Source: Candidatus Bipolaricaulota bacterium
GTDB lineage: Bacteria > Bipolaricaulota > Bipolaricaulia > UBA7950 > UBA9294
Reading direction: 5' to 3'
NCBI GenBank assembly: GCA_021159105.1
Contig: JAGGSM010000267.1
Coordinates: 1-8,278, forward strand
DNA length: 8,278 nucleotides
Part shown: one piece after another, positions 1-6,710 of the stretch
Position numbering within the stretch: the first letter of the stretch is position 1
Layout: every line of letters starts with the position of its first letter
The notes under the pieces: generated by a model
Databases searched by the model: none
Told to the model about the DNA's origin: nothing
The model's input: the letters and a program-made list of their open reading frames with translations, nothing else
Made by a program: the position numbers and the translations under genes

Positions 1-27
1 CATGACGATCGATGAAAAGGCCATTCT

Positions 28-50
28 AAGGAGGCCAAGAGAGTGGGTGA
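28..50 (+). promoter_or_regulatory. Translation initiation region of the flavoprotein gene
   Basis: Two Shine-Dalgarno-like elements lie before the preferred start. AAGGAGG at 28-34 is 12 nt before an in-frame GTG at 47, and GGGTGA at 45-50 is 5 nt before the ATG at 56. If this stretch were translated from the ATG at 2 it would use CTA, AGG, AGG and AGA, which are uncommon in the rest of the gene. That suggests a leader rather than coding sequence. Upstream-gene stops could be the TGA at 3-5 or the TGA at 13-15; the window starts too late to tell. Confidence 0.5.
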
Positions 51-55
51 AAGCT

Positions 56-1474
56 ATGGAGAATAATATCAAGGAAGCACTTGTAGCGATCGTTGGTGAG
101 CGTTATGTCAGCGATCATATGGTAGATAGAATCTGTTATTCGCGGGACTGCGGTCCGGACAAGGCAGGAGTCCCGGATGCCGTGGTCCGGCCCGGATCGA
201 CAGAGGAAGTGGCAGCGATCGTCCGCCTCGCAAATAAAGTCAAGAAACCGATCTACACGCGGGGACGGGGGACAACCTTCCTGGGAAGCGGCGTTAGGGA
301 TGGCGAGATCATCATCGAGACGACACGGATGAACAAGATAACGAAAGTCGATCTGCAGGCAGGATACGTCACCGCGCAGGCGGGGGCGATCTGGCACGGG
401 ATCGATAATCACCTCCACAAGCTGGGCCGAGAGCTGGCCGTTCCCGGTGGCGGAGGCCTTTTCTCATGCACCATTGGAGGAACAGTTGCGGTCAATGCAG
501 TTCCACACGGAGCTACAGAGTATGGGATGACAGCCGATCATGTTCTGTCTCTTGAGGTTGTGCTTCCTGATGGGAGCATAATCAACACGGGATCAGCAGC
601 TAATCCGAATTCTGAGCCTATCGAGCGAAACGCTAATGGACCGGATTTTGCCGGGCTGTTTATGGGGTCTTATGGCGTTCTCGGCATCATCACCGAAGTG
701 ACGTACCGCATTCGACCGGTTCCGGAGACGGAGCTGTTTGGCTTCTATGCGTTTGATGACTATCAGGATGCGATCGATGCAGCGGCTGGTATTCAGATGC
801 GCGAGGCGGCAACGTTCATTGTCGGCATGTTCGGTGGGCCCAAACCGGCGGGAGTGGAAGGTGACGGGTTCCTCCACCTGATCGTTCGCGATTGTGCTAC
901 TAGAGCCCGCGAGCGGCTTCAGGAAGCTGCGGCGATCTGTGAATCGCACGGTGGGCGCCCTTCCTCTGCGGAGGGGACGCGGCACTACTGGCAGGAGCAC
1001 ATGTACTCTTGGCTGCGAAACACTGCACCCGGGCCATACTACAGCGATCGACCGTACTTCTGCCCCGAGGTAGCGGGGTTCGTTTCCACGCAGGGGCTGA
1101 AGAAGGCGGTGCAGCTCTTCCGCGATCTACGGGAGGAGCGTGACGATGACTTCACCAAGTACGGGATCCGAGTCAAGGGATTGGATGCCTACTTCTCCCG
1201 CAACGGGGCCTACCTGTGGATCGATACCCTGTATGACGAGCGCAGAAACGACGCGTGGGAGTACGGGATGAAGTTGCGTGGAGACATTGCAGAGTTGATG
1301 TTTACGGAAGGGCGGATGAGCCCGGGAGGGTTGGGCGCTGGTGTTTCTCCGTACATCATGGGAAAACTCGGTACGTCTTTTGAGCTCTTCAAGGCTCTCA
1401 AGACCGCGATCGATCCGGGGAATATCTTAAATCCAGACCTTCTCTTCCCCATTGGAGTGAAAGATGAAGCTTGA
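56..1474 (+). CDS. FAD-binding PCMH-type oxidoreductase (GlcD/VAO superfamily)
   Basis: This is a flavoprotein dehydrogenase of the FAD-linked oxidase superfamily, 472 aa from ATG 56. The PCMH FAD-binding domain spans about residues 40-222. It contains the RGRGTTFLGSGV flavin loop (about 69-80), PGGGGLFSCTIGGTVAVNA (about 130-148), TADHVLSLEVVLPDG (about 159-173) and GSYGVLGIITEVT (about 204-216). The C-terminal FAD-oxidase domain ends with the family signature KTAIDPGNILNPDLLFP (about 449-465). I do not see the HxGDGNxH metal-binding motif of D-lactate, glycolate and 2-hydroxyglutarate dehydrogenases. Where those proteins carry a conserved HGxG near the end, this one reads SPGGLGAGVSP. The substrate is therefore unknown; a hydroxy acid, alcohol or phenolic compound is possible. 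The start at 56 is chosen for its GGGTGA Shine-Dalgarno and because family N-termini begin just before the ICYSRD motif. GTG 47 and ATG 2 are in frame, and the frame is open to the window edge. The last 11 nt overlap the Fe-S gene, implying coupled translation and a two-subunit complex. Confidence 0.85.
   Translation: MENNIKEALVAIVGERYVSDHMVDRICYSRDCGPDKAGVPDAVVRPGSTEEVAAIVRLANKVKKPIYTRGRGTTFLGSGVRDGEIIIETTRMNKITKVDLQAGYVTAQAGAIWHGIDNHLHKLGRELAVPGGGGLFSCTIGGTVAVNAVPHGATEYGMTADHVLSLEVVLPDGSIINTGSAANPNSEPIERNANGPDFAGLFMGSYGVLGIITEVTYRIRPVPETELFGFYAFDDYQDAIDAAAGIQMREAATFIVGMFGGPKPAGVEGDGFLHLIVRDCATRARERLQEAAAICESHGGRPSSAEGTRHYWQEHMYSWLRNTAPGPYYSDRPYFCPEVAGFVSTQGLKKAVQLFRDLREERDDDFTKYGIRVKGLDAYFSRNGAYLWIDTLYDERRNDAWEYGMKLRGDIAELMFTEGRMSPGGLGAGVSPYIMGKLGTSFELFKALKTAIDPGNILNPDLLFPIGVKDEA
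1454..1460 (+). promoter_or_regulatory. Ribosome binding site inside the end of the flavoprotein gene
   Basis: GGAGTGA lies within the final codons of the upstream gene. Its GGAG core ends 6 nt before the ATG at 1464, matching the anti-Shine-Dalgarno end of 16S rRNA. It supports the 1464 start and translational coupling. Confidence 0.65.
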
Positions 1475-2615
1475 AAAGTATAGGGATCAGATTTACAGTT
1501 GTCTTCGATGTGCATTTTGTTTTGACCAAGAACAAGGGGAAGGACAGAAGATCTGTCCACCATACGCAACGTACGGCCTGGAATCGTACGGCGCACGTGG
1601 TAAGCTCACCATCGCGCGCGCCCTGATCGATAAGGAGATAGAGTACGACAAAGATGTAGCAGAACGCATCTTCGCCTGCACCGAATGCGAGGCCTGCCAA
1701 GAACAGTGCTTCAAGTATCTTCCCCTCACCGAGATCTACGCCGCGATGAAAGAGGATTTGGCAGAGAGGAATGTCTTGCCCGCTGGCCTCAGCGATGTCC
1801 TAGAGCAGGTAGACGAGTTTGGCAATCCCTACAAGCAATCTGCTGAGAAGCGACTTGCTTGGCTTCGCAATAGAGAGAGGGTCGATCAGAAGGCTGATGT
1901 ATTGTTCTTCGTTGGCTGCACCACCGCCTACCTGCGGCGTGGGATCGCCCGCAGTTCTTACCAGGTTCTAGATAAGTTAGGAATCGATTTTACTATTCTT
2001 GGAAACGAACAGTGTTGTGGGCATCCCTATATCGCGGCGGGGAAGATGGATCAGGCGAAAGAGACGGCATCGACCAATTTGGAGTCCATCTCTCGCCTCG
2101 GGATAAAGACGGTCGTTTTTGCCTGCCCGGGGTGCTTGCGTACATTCAAGGAGGACATGCCGCGACTTCTTGGAGAGCCGCTTCCGTTTGAGACGATGCA
2201 CTTGACGGAGTTTATTACTGAGGAGCTTGCCAAACACCCTGCCAAATTGAAGAAGCTATCGCGCGTCGTCACCTACCACGATCCCTGTAATCTTGGCAGG
2301 CACATGGAAATTTACGAGCCCCCGCGAGAACTGATCGAGATGATACCGGGAATCAGACTGGTGGAGATGCCACGCAACCGTGATAACTCCTTCTGCTGCG
2401 GGAACGGCGGCTTTGTCCGCTATGACTACGAAGATATGTCGGTGGAAAGCGAGCTCGACCGGTTCTCCGAAGCGGAAGCTACGGGAGCGGACGCGGTTGT
2501 AAGCGCGTGTCCGGCATGTCAGAGTGGGTTGCTCGATGCTAAGAGCAAGGCAGGATCGAAGGTGGAAGTACTTGACATTCTCGAGCTTCTCGCCAAAGCG
2601 CTCCAGGACGAGTGA
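1464..2615 (+). CDS. GlcF/HdrD-like (Fe-S)-binding oxidoreductase subunit with two CCG domains
   Basis: This 383-aa iron-sulfur protein resembles glycolate oxidase subunit GlcF and heterodisulfide reductase subunit D. It probably passes electrons from the flavoprotein encoded just upstream to a further acceptor. Two N-terminal [4Fe-4S] sites are visible. The first is C13-C16-C19 plus C31-P, with 11 residues between the last two Cys instead of the usual three. The second, C72-C75-C78-C82, has standard spacing. Two CCG (DUF224) cysteine-rich domains follow: C152, C184-C185-G and C221-x2-C224, then C275, C311-C312-G and C349-x2-C352. All expected ligands are present in both. No transmembrane segment is evident, so the protein should be soluble or peripheral. 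It overlaps the flavoprotein gene by 11 nt and is followed after 7 nt by the glycohydrolase gene. A GlcDF-type complex is inferred from family and gene order; the terminal acceptor is not visible here. Confidence 0.9.
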   Translation: MKLEKYRDQIYSCLRCAFCFDQEQGEGQKICPPYATYGLESYGARGKLTIARALIDKEIEYDKDVAERIFACTECEACQEQCFKYLPLTEIYAAMKEDLAERNVLPAGLSDVLEQVDEFGNPYKQSAEKRLAWLRNRERVDQKADVLFFVGCTTAYLRRGIARSSYQVLDKLGIDFTILGNEQCCGHPYIAAGKMDQAKETASTNLESISRLGIKTVVFACPGCLRTFKEDMPRLLGEPLPFETMHLTEFITEELAKHPAKLKKLSRVVTYHDPCNLGRHMEIYEPPRELIEMIPGIRLVEMPRNRDNSFCCGNGGFVRYDYEDMSVESELDRFSEAEATGADAVVSACPACQSGLLDAKSKAGSKVEVLDILELLAKALQDE

Positions 2616-2619
2616 GGTG
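2614..2619 (+). promoter_or_regulatory. Ribosome binding site deciding the glycohydrolase start
   Basis: GAGGTG overlaps the TGA stop (2613-2615) of the Fe-S gene and lies 3 nt (5 nt from GAGG) before the ATG at 2623. It favours this start over the in-frame ATG at 2524, which would place 33 unlikely residues over the conserved end of the upstream gene. Confidence 0.65.
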
Positions 2620-2622
2620 TAC

Positions 2623-3927
2623 ATGGATCAGTTGAAGAAGCGGCGAGATGATGCGGCGAACATGTGGGAGACGACGAGCCTCTCCGGGGTTAAAGTTTAC
2701 CCAATGCGCGCCGCTGTACAGGCGATGATCAACCAGGGACGCAACATGGATACTGCGCTTGCATTCCTTCCGCACGCTGAGAAGTGTTACAAGGAAGGCG
2801 ACCAGGACAAGCTCCTTGTCTGGATCGCTCGCATCAACAAGGAGATTCATCTTGCCCTTGAAGAGGACAATGATGGGGGGCCAACTAGTTTCAGTGATAT
2901 GGTGGCTTTGCTTCCTCAACCGCCGAAAGCGATCCCTGGGACGATCACTGACTTGGAGTATCTTGATCGGGTGAAAGGGGGATGGGTAGGGAAGTGTATC
3001 GGCACGGCACTCGGCGACCCTGTGGAGGGCTGGACGAGCGAGATGATTCGCTCCCGCTACGGGACGGTCACTGACTACCTCGTTCCTCCCAAGGTGGAGA
3101 ACGACGATACGGCCTACCCGATCCTCGTTCTGCATGCCCTTGATGAGTATGGTCCCTCCTTCACGAGCGAGCAGCTTGCCTTGGAATGGGTGGAGCACCT
3201 GCCGTACGCGTTTACCGCGGAGATGAGCGCATTGGAGAATGTCAAAGCGGGGATCATGCCGCCGGAGAGCGGGAGATTTAGAAATCCGTGCAGCGAGTGG
3301 ATCGGCGCGCAGATGCGTGGTGAGATTCATGGCTTTCTCACACCATTTCGCCCTGATCTGGCTATAGAGTTTGCCTTCCGCGATGCGATCATCTCGCATC
3401 GACGCGAGGGGATCTACGGTGAGGTCTTCTGTTCTGCCCTCATCAGCATTGCCTTCTCCGGCCAACCGATCGAGGAAACCCTGCGCCTAGCGCTCGCATT
3501 TGTTCCCCCAGAGAGTCGTTTCCGTGAGGTCGTAGAACGGACCATGCGGTGGTGTAACGAACTAGGAGAGTGGGAGGGAGTGCTGGCGAAGATCGAACAG
3601 GAGCTAGGCCATTACCACTGGATCCACACTTTTCCCAACATTGCCACTGTAGTCACCGGCCTGTTGTTGGGAGAGGGGGATTTCGAAAAGTCGCTTACTA
3701 CTACCTTAATGTGCGGGTTCGACACAGATTGCTCGGCCGGGCAGGTGGGTGGCCTTCTGGGTACCATCCTTGGATACGAGCGCATTCCTGATAAATGGAA
3801 GGAGCCTGTCGGGGAAGAATTCGAAAGCTACGTGATCGGTTTTGAGAAGATGAGCTTTGCCAAGCTGAGCGAATGGACAGCTCAGTGGGGAAAGAAGATC
3901 GTAGGACCGATCATCCAGAACACATGA
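2623..3927 (+). CDS. ADP-ribosylglycohydrolase family protein with N-terminal extension
   Basis: This 434-aa protein has a C-terminal ADP-ribosylglycohydrolase (ADPRH/DraG-type, PF03747-like) domain at about residues 113-405. Visible family signatures are GGWVGKCIGTALGDPVEGW (119-137), the metal-binding DDT at 161-163, the helix around EVFCSALISIAFSG (267-280) and the second metal-binding motif DTD at 367-369, followed by the glycine-rich SAGQVGGLLG. Enzymes of this fold use two Mg ions to hydrolyse N- or O-linked ADP-ribose; many bacterial members have unknown ribosyl substrates. The first 110 or so residues are predicted helical and polar, with no motif I recognise, and are extra compared with minimal family members of about 300 aa. 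The gene shares ATGA with the ribokinase gene, suggesting that a ribose-containing product is released and then phosphorylated. Family assignment is firm; the substrate (ADP-ribose, a nucleoside or another riboside) is inference. Confidence 0.85.
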   Translation: MDQLKKRRDDAANMWETTSLSGVKVYPMRAAVQAMINQGRNMDTALAFLPHAEKCYKEGDQDKLLVWIARINKEIHLALEEDNDGGPTSFSDMVALLPQPPKAIPGTITDLEYLDRVKGGWVGKCIGTALGDPVEGWTSEMIRSRYGTVTDYLVPPKVENDDTAYPILVLHALDEYGPSFTSEQLALEWVEHLPYAFTAEMSALENVKAGIMPPESGRFRNPCSEWIGAQMRGEIHGFLTPFRPDLAIEFAFRDAIISHRREGIYGEVFCSALISIAFSGQPIEETLRLALAFVPPESRFREVVERTMRWCNELGEWEGVLAKIEQELGHYHWIHTFPNIATVVTGLLLGEGDFEKSLTTTLMCGFDTDCSAGQVGGLLGTILGYERIPDKWKEPVGEEFESYVIGFEKMSFAKLSEWTAQWGKKIVGPIIQNT

Positions 3928-4859
3928 ACGAACTGAAGACAGATGGAGCCAATCGAGTGATCAGTGTGCTGGGAAGCATCAACATGGATCTTGTCACTGA
4001 AGTTCCTCACCTTCCCAAACCGGGCGAGACTGTTCTCGGACGTAGATTCGACCGCTACCCCGGGGGAAAGGGGGCGAACCAAGCCGTTGCGGCAGCTCGC
4101 CTCGGGGCTCAGGTCGCCTTCTATGGAAAGATCGGCACTGATCCCTTTGCGGAGGAGATCTTGAATAGCCTTGCGGAAAACGGCATCGATGTTAGTGCGG
4201 TCGAGCGCGAGGAGGGGCAGTCCACCGGGATTGCCAGCATATGGGTGAGTGAGGATGCTGAGAACGTCATTGCCTACACTCCAGGGGCGAATGCTTATGT
4301 AGATCTTGCCTACATAGACAGAATACTCCCCACGATTGCAAGCTCGGACGTCCTCCTTCTTCAACTTGAGATCCCGCTAGCAACGATCGATCACCTGCTG
4401 CGGCGATTACCTCCAACACAGCCCCAGGTGATCCTCGACCCAGCTCCGGCGCAGGACCTCTCGTCCGTCTTTCTTGAGCGAGTCGATGTCTTGACACCAA
4501 ACAAAGGGGAGTTGTTTGCTCTGGCCGGGGAACACGATCTAGAGGCAGCAGCGCACAAGCTGTTGGAGCTTGGTGTGAGGCACGTAGTCTGCAAAGCGGG
4601 GGAGGATGGGGCATACCTGTTTAAGCACGATGGCATGCGTCAGTTTGCTGCATTTGGCGTTGCTCCGATCGATACAACAGCAGCTGGGGATGCGTTTAAT
4701 GGTGCCTTGGGATGGGCGCTGGATGATTTCTCTCTGCCGGACGCGATTCGATGGGCAAATGCCGCCGGTGCGTTGGCCACCACTACCAGAGGAGCGCAGC
4801 CCTCTCTCCCTACGTTGGCAGAGGTTGAGAAGTTCAAGTTGACGAGTGAGAAGAGATGA
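3924..4859 (+). CDS. rbsK: Ribokinase (PfkB family)
   Basis: Ribokinase phosphorylates D-ribose at O5 with ATP, giving ribose 5-phosphate for the pentose-phosphate and nucleotide pathways. The 311-aa product has the normal family length. The ribose-binding positions of the E. coli enzyme all have counterparts: N20 and D22 in GSINMD, K49 and N52 in the first PfkB signature PGGKGANQAVAAARLG (46-61), E149 in QLE, and the catalytic base D256 in DTTAAGDAFNGAL (250-262), which also forms the anion hole. The nucleotide-binding motif LTPNKGEL is present. These residues favour ribose over other sugars and distinguish it from fructokinase or 2-keto-3-deoxygluconate kinase, although related pentoses cannot be excluded. 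The ATG at 3924 shares ATGA with the glycohydrolase stop, so translation is likely coupled. An in-frame upstream ATG at 3873 would overlap more and is not preferred. One nucleotide separates its stop from the next start. Confidence 0.92.
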   Translation: MNELKTDGANRVISVLGSINMDLVTEVPHLPKPGETVLGRRFDRYPGGKGANQAVAAARLGAQVAFYGKIGTDPFAEEILNSLAENGIDVSAVEREEGQSTGIASIWVSEDAENVIAYTPGANAYVDLAYIDRILPTIASSDVLLLQLEIPLATIDHLLRRLPPTQPQVILDPAPAQDLSSVFLERVDVLTPNKGELFALAGEHDLEAAAHKLLELGVRHVVCKAGEDGAYLFKHDGMRQFAAFGVAPIDTTAAGDAFNGALGWALDDFSLPDAIRWANAAGALATTTRGAQPSLPTLAEVEKFKLTSEKR

Positions 4860-4860
4860 G

Positions 4861-5808
4861 ATGAACACGCGCAAGACTTGTTATGTCGATCTATCGGCGC
4901 GCACAATTGAGCTAGTGGACACGCCGACAGAAATGATCGGGTCCTACCTGGGTGGGCGAGGTTACGCTGCCAGTATCTTGTACGATCTGGTTGGGAAAGA
5001 GGTTGAGCCAGAGAGTCAAGAGAGTGCCGTCATCCTCTCCTCTGGCCTCTTTTCAGGAACACCGTGGCCTGCTGCAGCGCGCTATCACCTCACCTTCCGC
5101 TCTCCTCTCACCGGGATCTACGGGTATGCTAATGCCGGAGGGAAACTGGGGCCGTATCTAGCGACCTGCGGCTTCGATGCAATAGTGGTACAAGGTCGGG
5201 CGGAAAGTCCGGTATATCTCCTAGTAGATAAACGAAGCATTCGAATTGAGTCAGCTAAGGAGCTATGGGGAAAAACTACCGGGGAAACGGAAGCACTTCT
5301 GCACGCGAAACACCCCGATGCCGCTGTGGCGAGCATCGGTCCGGCGGGAGAGAACGGAGTTCTGTTTGCAAGTGTGATGAACGACGGTGGGCGAGCAGCA
5401 GCACGGACAGGTGGAGGAGCAGTCTTCGGATCGAAGAATCTGAAGGCGGTGGTAGTCATTCAGAACAGACCGGAGCCTTCTCCAAAGGAATTCCTTATTG
5501 AAACGCGAGCGGCTTCGCGGAAGATCCTTGCCCATCCAGCGACCGCCAGTTACCACCGTTGGGGCACGCCGATCCTTGTTGATGTCAAGAACTATGTGGG
5601 TGATTTACCTACGAAGAACATGCAGTTGGGGCAAGTTCCGTTTGTCGATCGAATCAACGCCGAGTCTCTTGAACGTTATAAGGAGAAGACCGAAGGCTGT
5701 CTCGGCTGCCCAATCCGGTGTGCGCGCGTGTCCAGGATCGATGAAGGGAGGTACCGCTGTCGGACCGCTGGGCCGGAATACGAAACCGTAGACGCGTTCG
5801 GTGGCTAG
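4861..5808 (+). CDS. AOR-family tungsten oxidoreductase, N-terminal part, ending at in-frame TAG
   Basis: This is the first half of an aldehyde:ferredoxin oxidoreductase family enzyme (tungsto-bispterin plus one [4Fe-4S], oxidising aldehydes to acids with ferredoxin). From ATG 4861 it codes 315 aa before TAG. Motifs in order are YLGGRGY (29-35), SPLTGIYG (81-88), the pterin-contacting NAGG (91-94), GPAGEN (160-165), the RTGGGAVFGSKNLKA stretch (to 196), three of the four cluster ligands in C280-x2-C283-x3-C287, and GPEYET (304-309) near the active site. The fourth cluster Cys and the active-site His lie beyond the stop, so this half alone should not form a normal enzyme. Read through, the locus gives about 615 residues, the usual AOR length. 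A GTG at 4846 is an alternative start overlapping the kinase; the ATG is preferred because it fits the family N-terminus. The pterin-loop context NAGGKLGPYLATCGFD differs clearly from the downstream paralogue. Confidence 0.88.
   Translation: MNTRKTCYVDLSARTIELVDTPTEMIGSYLGGRGYAASILYDLVGKEVEPESQESAVILSSGLFSGTPWPAAARYHLTFRSPLTGIYGYANAGGKLGPYLATCGFDAIVVQGRAESPVYLLVDKRSIRIESAKELWGKTTGETEALLHAKHPDAAVASIGPAGENGVLFASVMNDGGRAAARTGGGAVFGSKNLKAVVVIQNRPEPSPKEFLIETRAASRKILAHPATASYHRWGTPILVDVKNYVGDLPTKNMQLGQVPFVDRINAESLERYKEKTEGCLGCPIRCARVSRIDEGRYRCRTAGPEYETVDAFGG
5806..5808 (+). other. In-frame amber (TAG) codon interrupting the AOR gene
   Basis: TAG is codon 316 counted from ATG 4861, directly after AFGG. 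The same frame continues with NYCRDPQDIIYANFLCNELG and stays open for 299 codons to a TGA. From EYET to DT(L/I)STG there are 28 positions in this gene when TAG is counted as a residue, and exactly 28 in the downstream AOR. A single codon substitution or a recoded codon therefore explains it more simply than one indel. Confidence 0.9.
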
Positions 5809-6708
5809 AACTATTGCAGAGACCCACAGGACATTATCTACGCCAACTTTCTGTGTAACGAGCTGGGAATGGACACGCTCTCCACCGGTGCAGCAATCGC
5901 GTTCGCCATGGAGTGCCATGAGAAAGGGTTGTTGCACCCTGATGAACTGGATCTATCCTGGGGAAACAGCGAAACGATCATCACCCTGATCAATCAAATC
6001 GCGAAACGAGAGGGTCTGGGGGCGCTCCTCTCCCAGGGGACGCGGCGTGCGGCCGCGGAGATCGGAGGTGAAGCGTACCGGTATGCGATGCAGGTGAAGG
6101 GTCTAGAGATCCCCTCCCAGGAACCGCGAGTGGCGAAGGGTTTTGGCCTCGGGCATGCTACCTCCAACCGCGGAGCGGATCATCTGTACGCGCTTCCGAC
6201 GATCGATGTAGCACATCTGGAACAGGTGGGAAATGACCTCCTTCCAGGTACCATGCCCTATCTGTTGGATACGGACAACGAGCGCTACAAGCCCGACCTG
6301 GTCGAATTCAGTGAGAGATACTGTGCGGTCGTTGATTCCCTAGGGGTCTGTAAGTTCAGCACGGTGGAGAATTACCAGCTCTACCCCGAGGACTTGGCGC
6401 GGGGAGTCAGCGCCCTTGGCTGGCGCATCACAGCGGATCAGCTCTTGCAGATTGGAGAACGGATCATCAATCTGGAACGGATGTACAATGTGCGTCTCGG
6501 CCTGTCAGCCAAAGACGATCGCCTTCCACCCAGATTCACTGACGAACCTCTCCCTGTTCAGCATAGCGGAATTACCATCATGCACAAGATCAATGACTTC
6601 GATGAGATGTTAAGACGGTACTACGAGCTACGCGGGTGGGATGAAAATGGCATTCCCACCGATGAGAAACTGCGTGAGCTTGGCTTTTACGGACTAGATC
6701 AGGAGTGA
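5809..6708 (+). CDS. AOR-family tungsten oxidoreductase, C-terminal part, downstream of the TAG
   Basis: This is the remainder of the interrupted AOR, in the same frame as the N-terminal part; the first ATG available for a separate start is at 5869. Numbering through the stop, it carries the first pterin-binding motif as N333-ELGM-D338 followed by TLSTG (DxxGLD is usual, so the first Asp is Asn here). It also has the RGADH active-site histidine at H441, and the second pterin motif DSLGVC with C497, the fourth [4Fe-4S] ligand. The C-terminal signature MLRRYYELRGWDENGIPTDE and a final LRELGFYG are intact. No further stop or frameshift is present, and substitutions look protein-like, so any inactivation is recent or the stop is read through. 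ATG 5869 lies inside the conserved motif and has only a weak upstream GGGA, so independent translation as a functional protein seems unlikely. The gene ends with TGA inside the Shine-Dalgarno of the next gene. Confidence 0.85.
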   Translation, partial: NYCRDPQDIIYANFLCNELGMDTLSTGAAIAFAMECHEKGLLHPDELDLSWGNSETIITLINQIAKREGLGALLSQGTRRAAAEIGGEAYRYAMQVKGLEIPSQEPRVAKGFGLGHATSNRGADHLYALPTIDVAHLEQVGNDLLPGTMPYLLDTDNERYKPDLVEFSERYCAVVDSLGVCKFSTVENYQLYPEDLARGVSALGWRITADQLLQIGERIINLERMYNVRLGLSAKDDRLPPRFTDEPLPVQHSGITIMHKINDFDEMLRRYYELRGWDENGIPTDEKLRELGFYGLDQE

Positions 6709-6709
6709 T
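6701..6709 (+). promoter_or_regulatory. Ribosome binding site overlapping the stop of the first AOR
   Basis: AGGAGTGAT contains the TGA terminator of the upstream frame (6706-6708) and two consecutive ATGs follow, at 6708 and 6711. AGGAG is 5 nt from the second and only 2 nt from the first, so 6711 is the likelier start. This places stop, Shine-Dalgarno and start within 13 nt. Confidence 0.6.
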
Positions 6710-6710
6710 G

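Noticed and set aside
2524..2622. Earlier ATG for the glycohydrolase
   Set aside because: It would overlap the final conserved CPAC segment of the Fe-S gene by about 90 nt and add 33 non-family residues; GAGGTG points to the ATG at 2623.
2539..3465. 308-codon open frame on the minus strand
   Set aside because: It is antisense to the end of the Fe-S gene and most of the glycohydrolase, both supported by motifs. Its composition is Arg/His/Leu-rich, typical of a shadow frame.
5801..5827. Possible recoding hairpin around the TAG (GTGG 5801-5804 with CCAC 5824-5827)
   Set aside because: Only four base pairs close a 19-nt loop, which is too weak to support a readthrough or insertion element.
5801..5989. 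Short plus-strand frame beginning just before the TAG in another frame
   Set aside because: It runs over sequence whose AOR frame is clearly conserved; the alternative product has no family resemblance.
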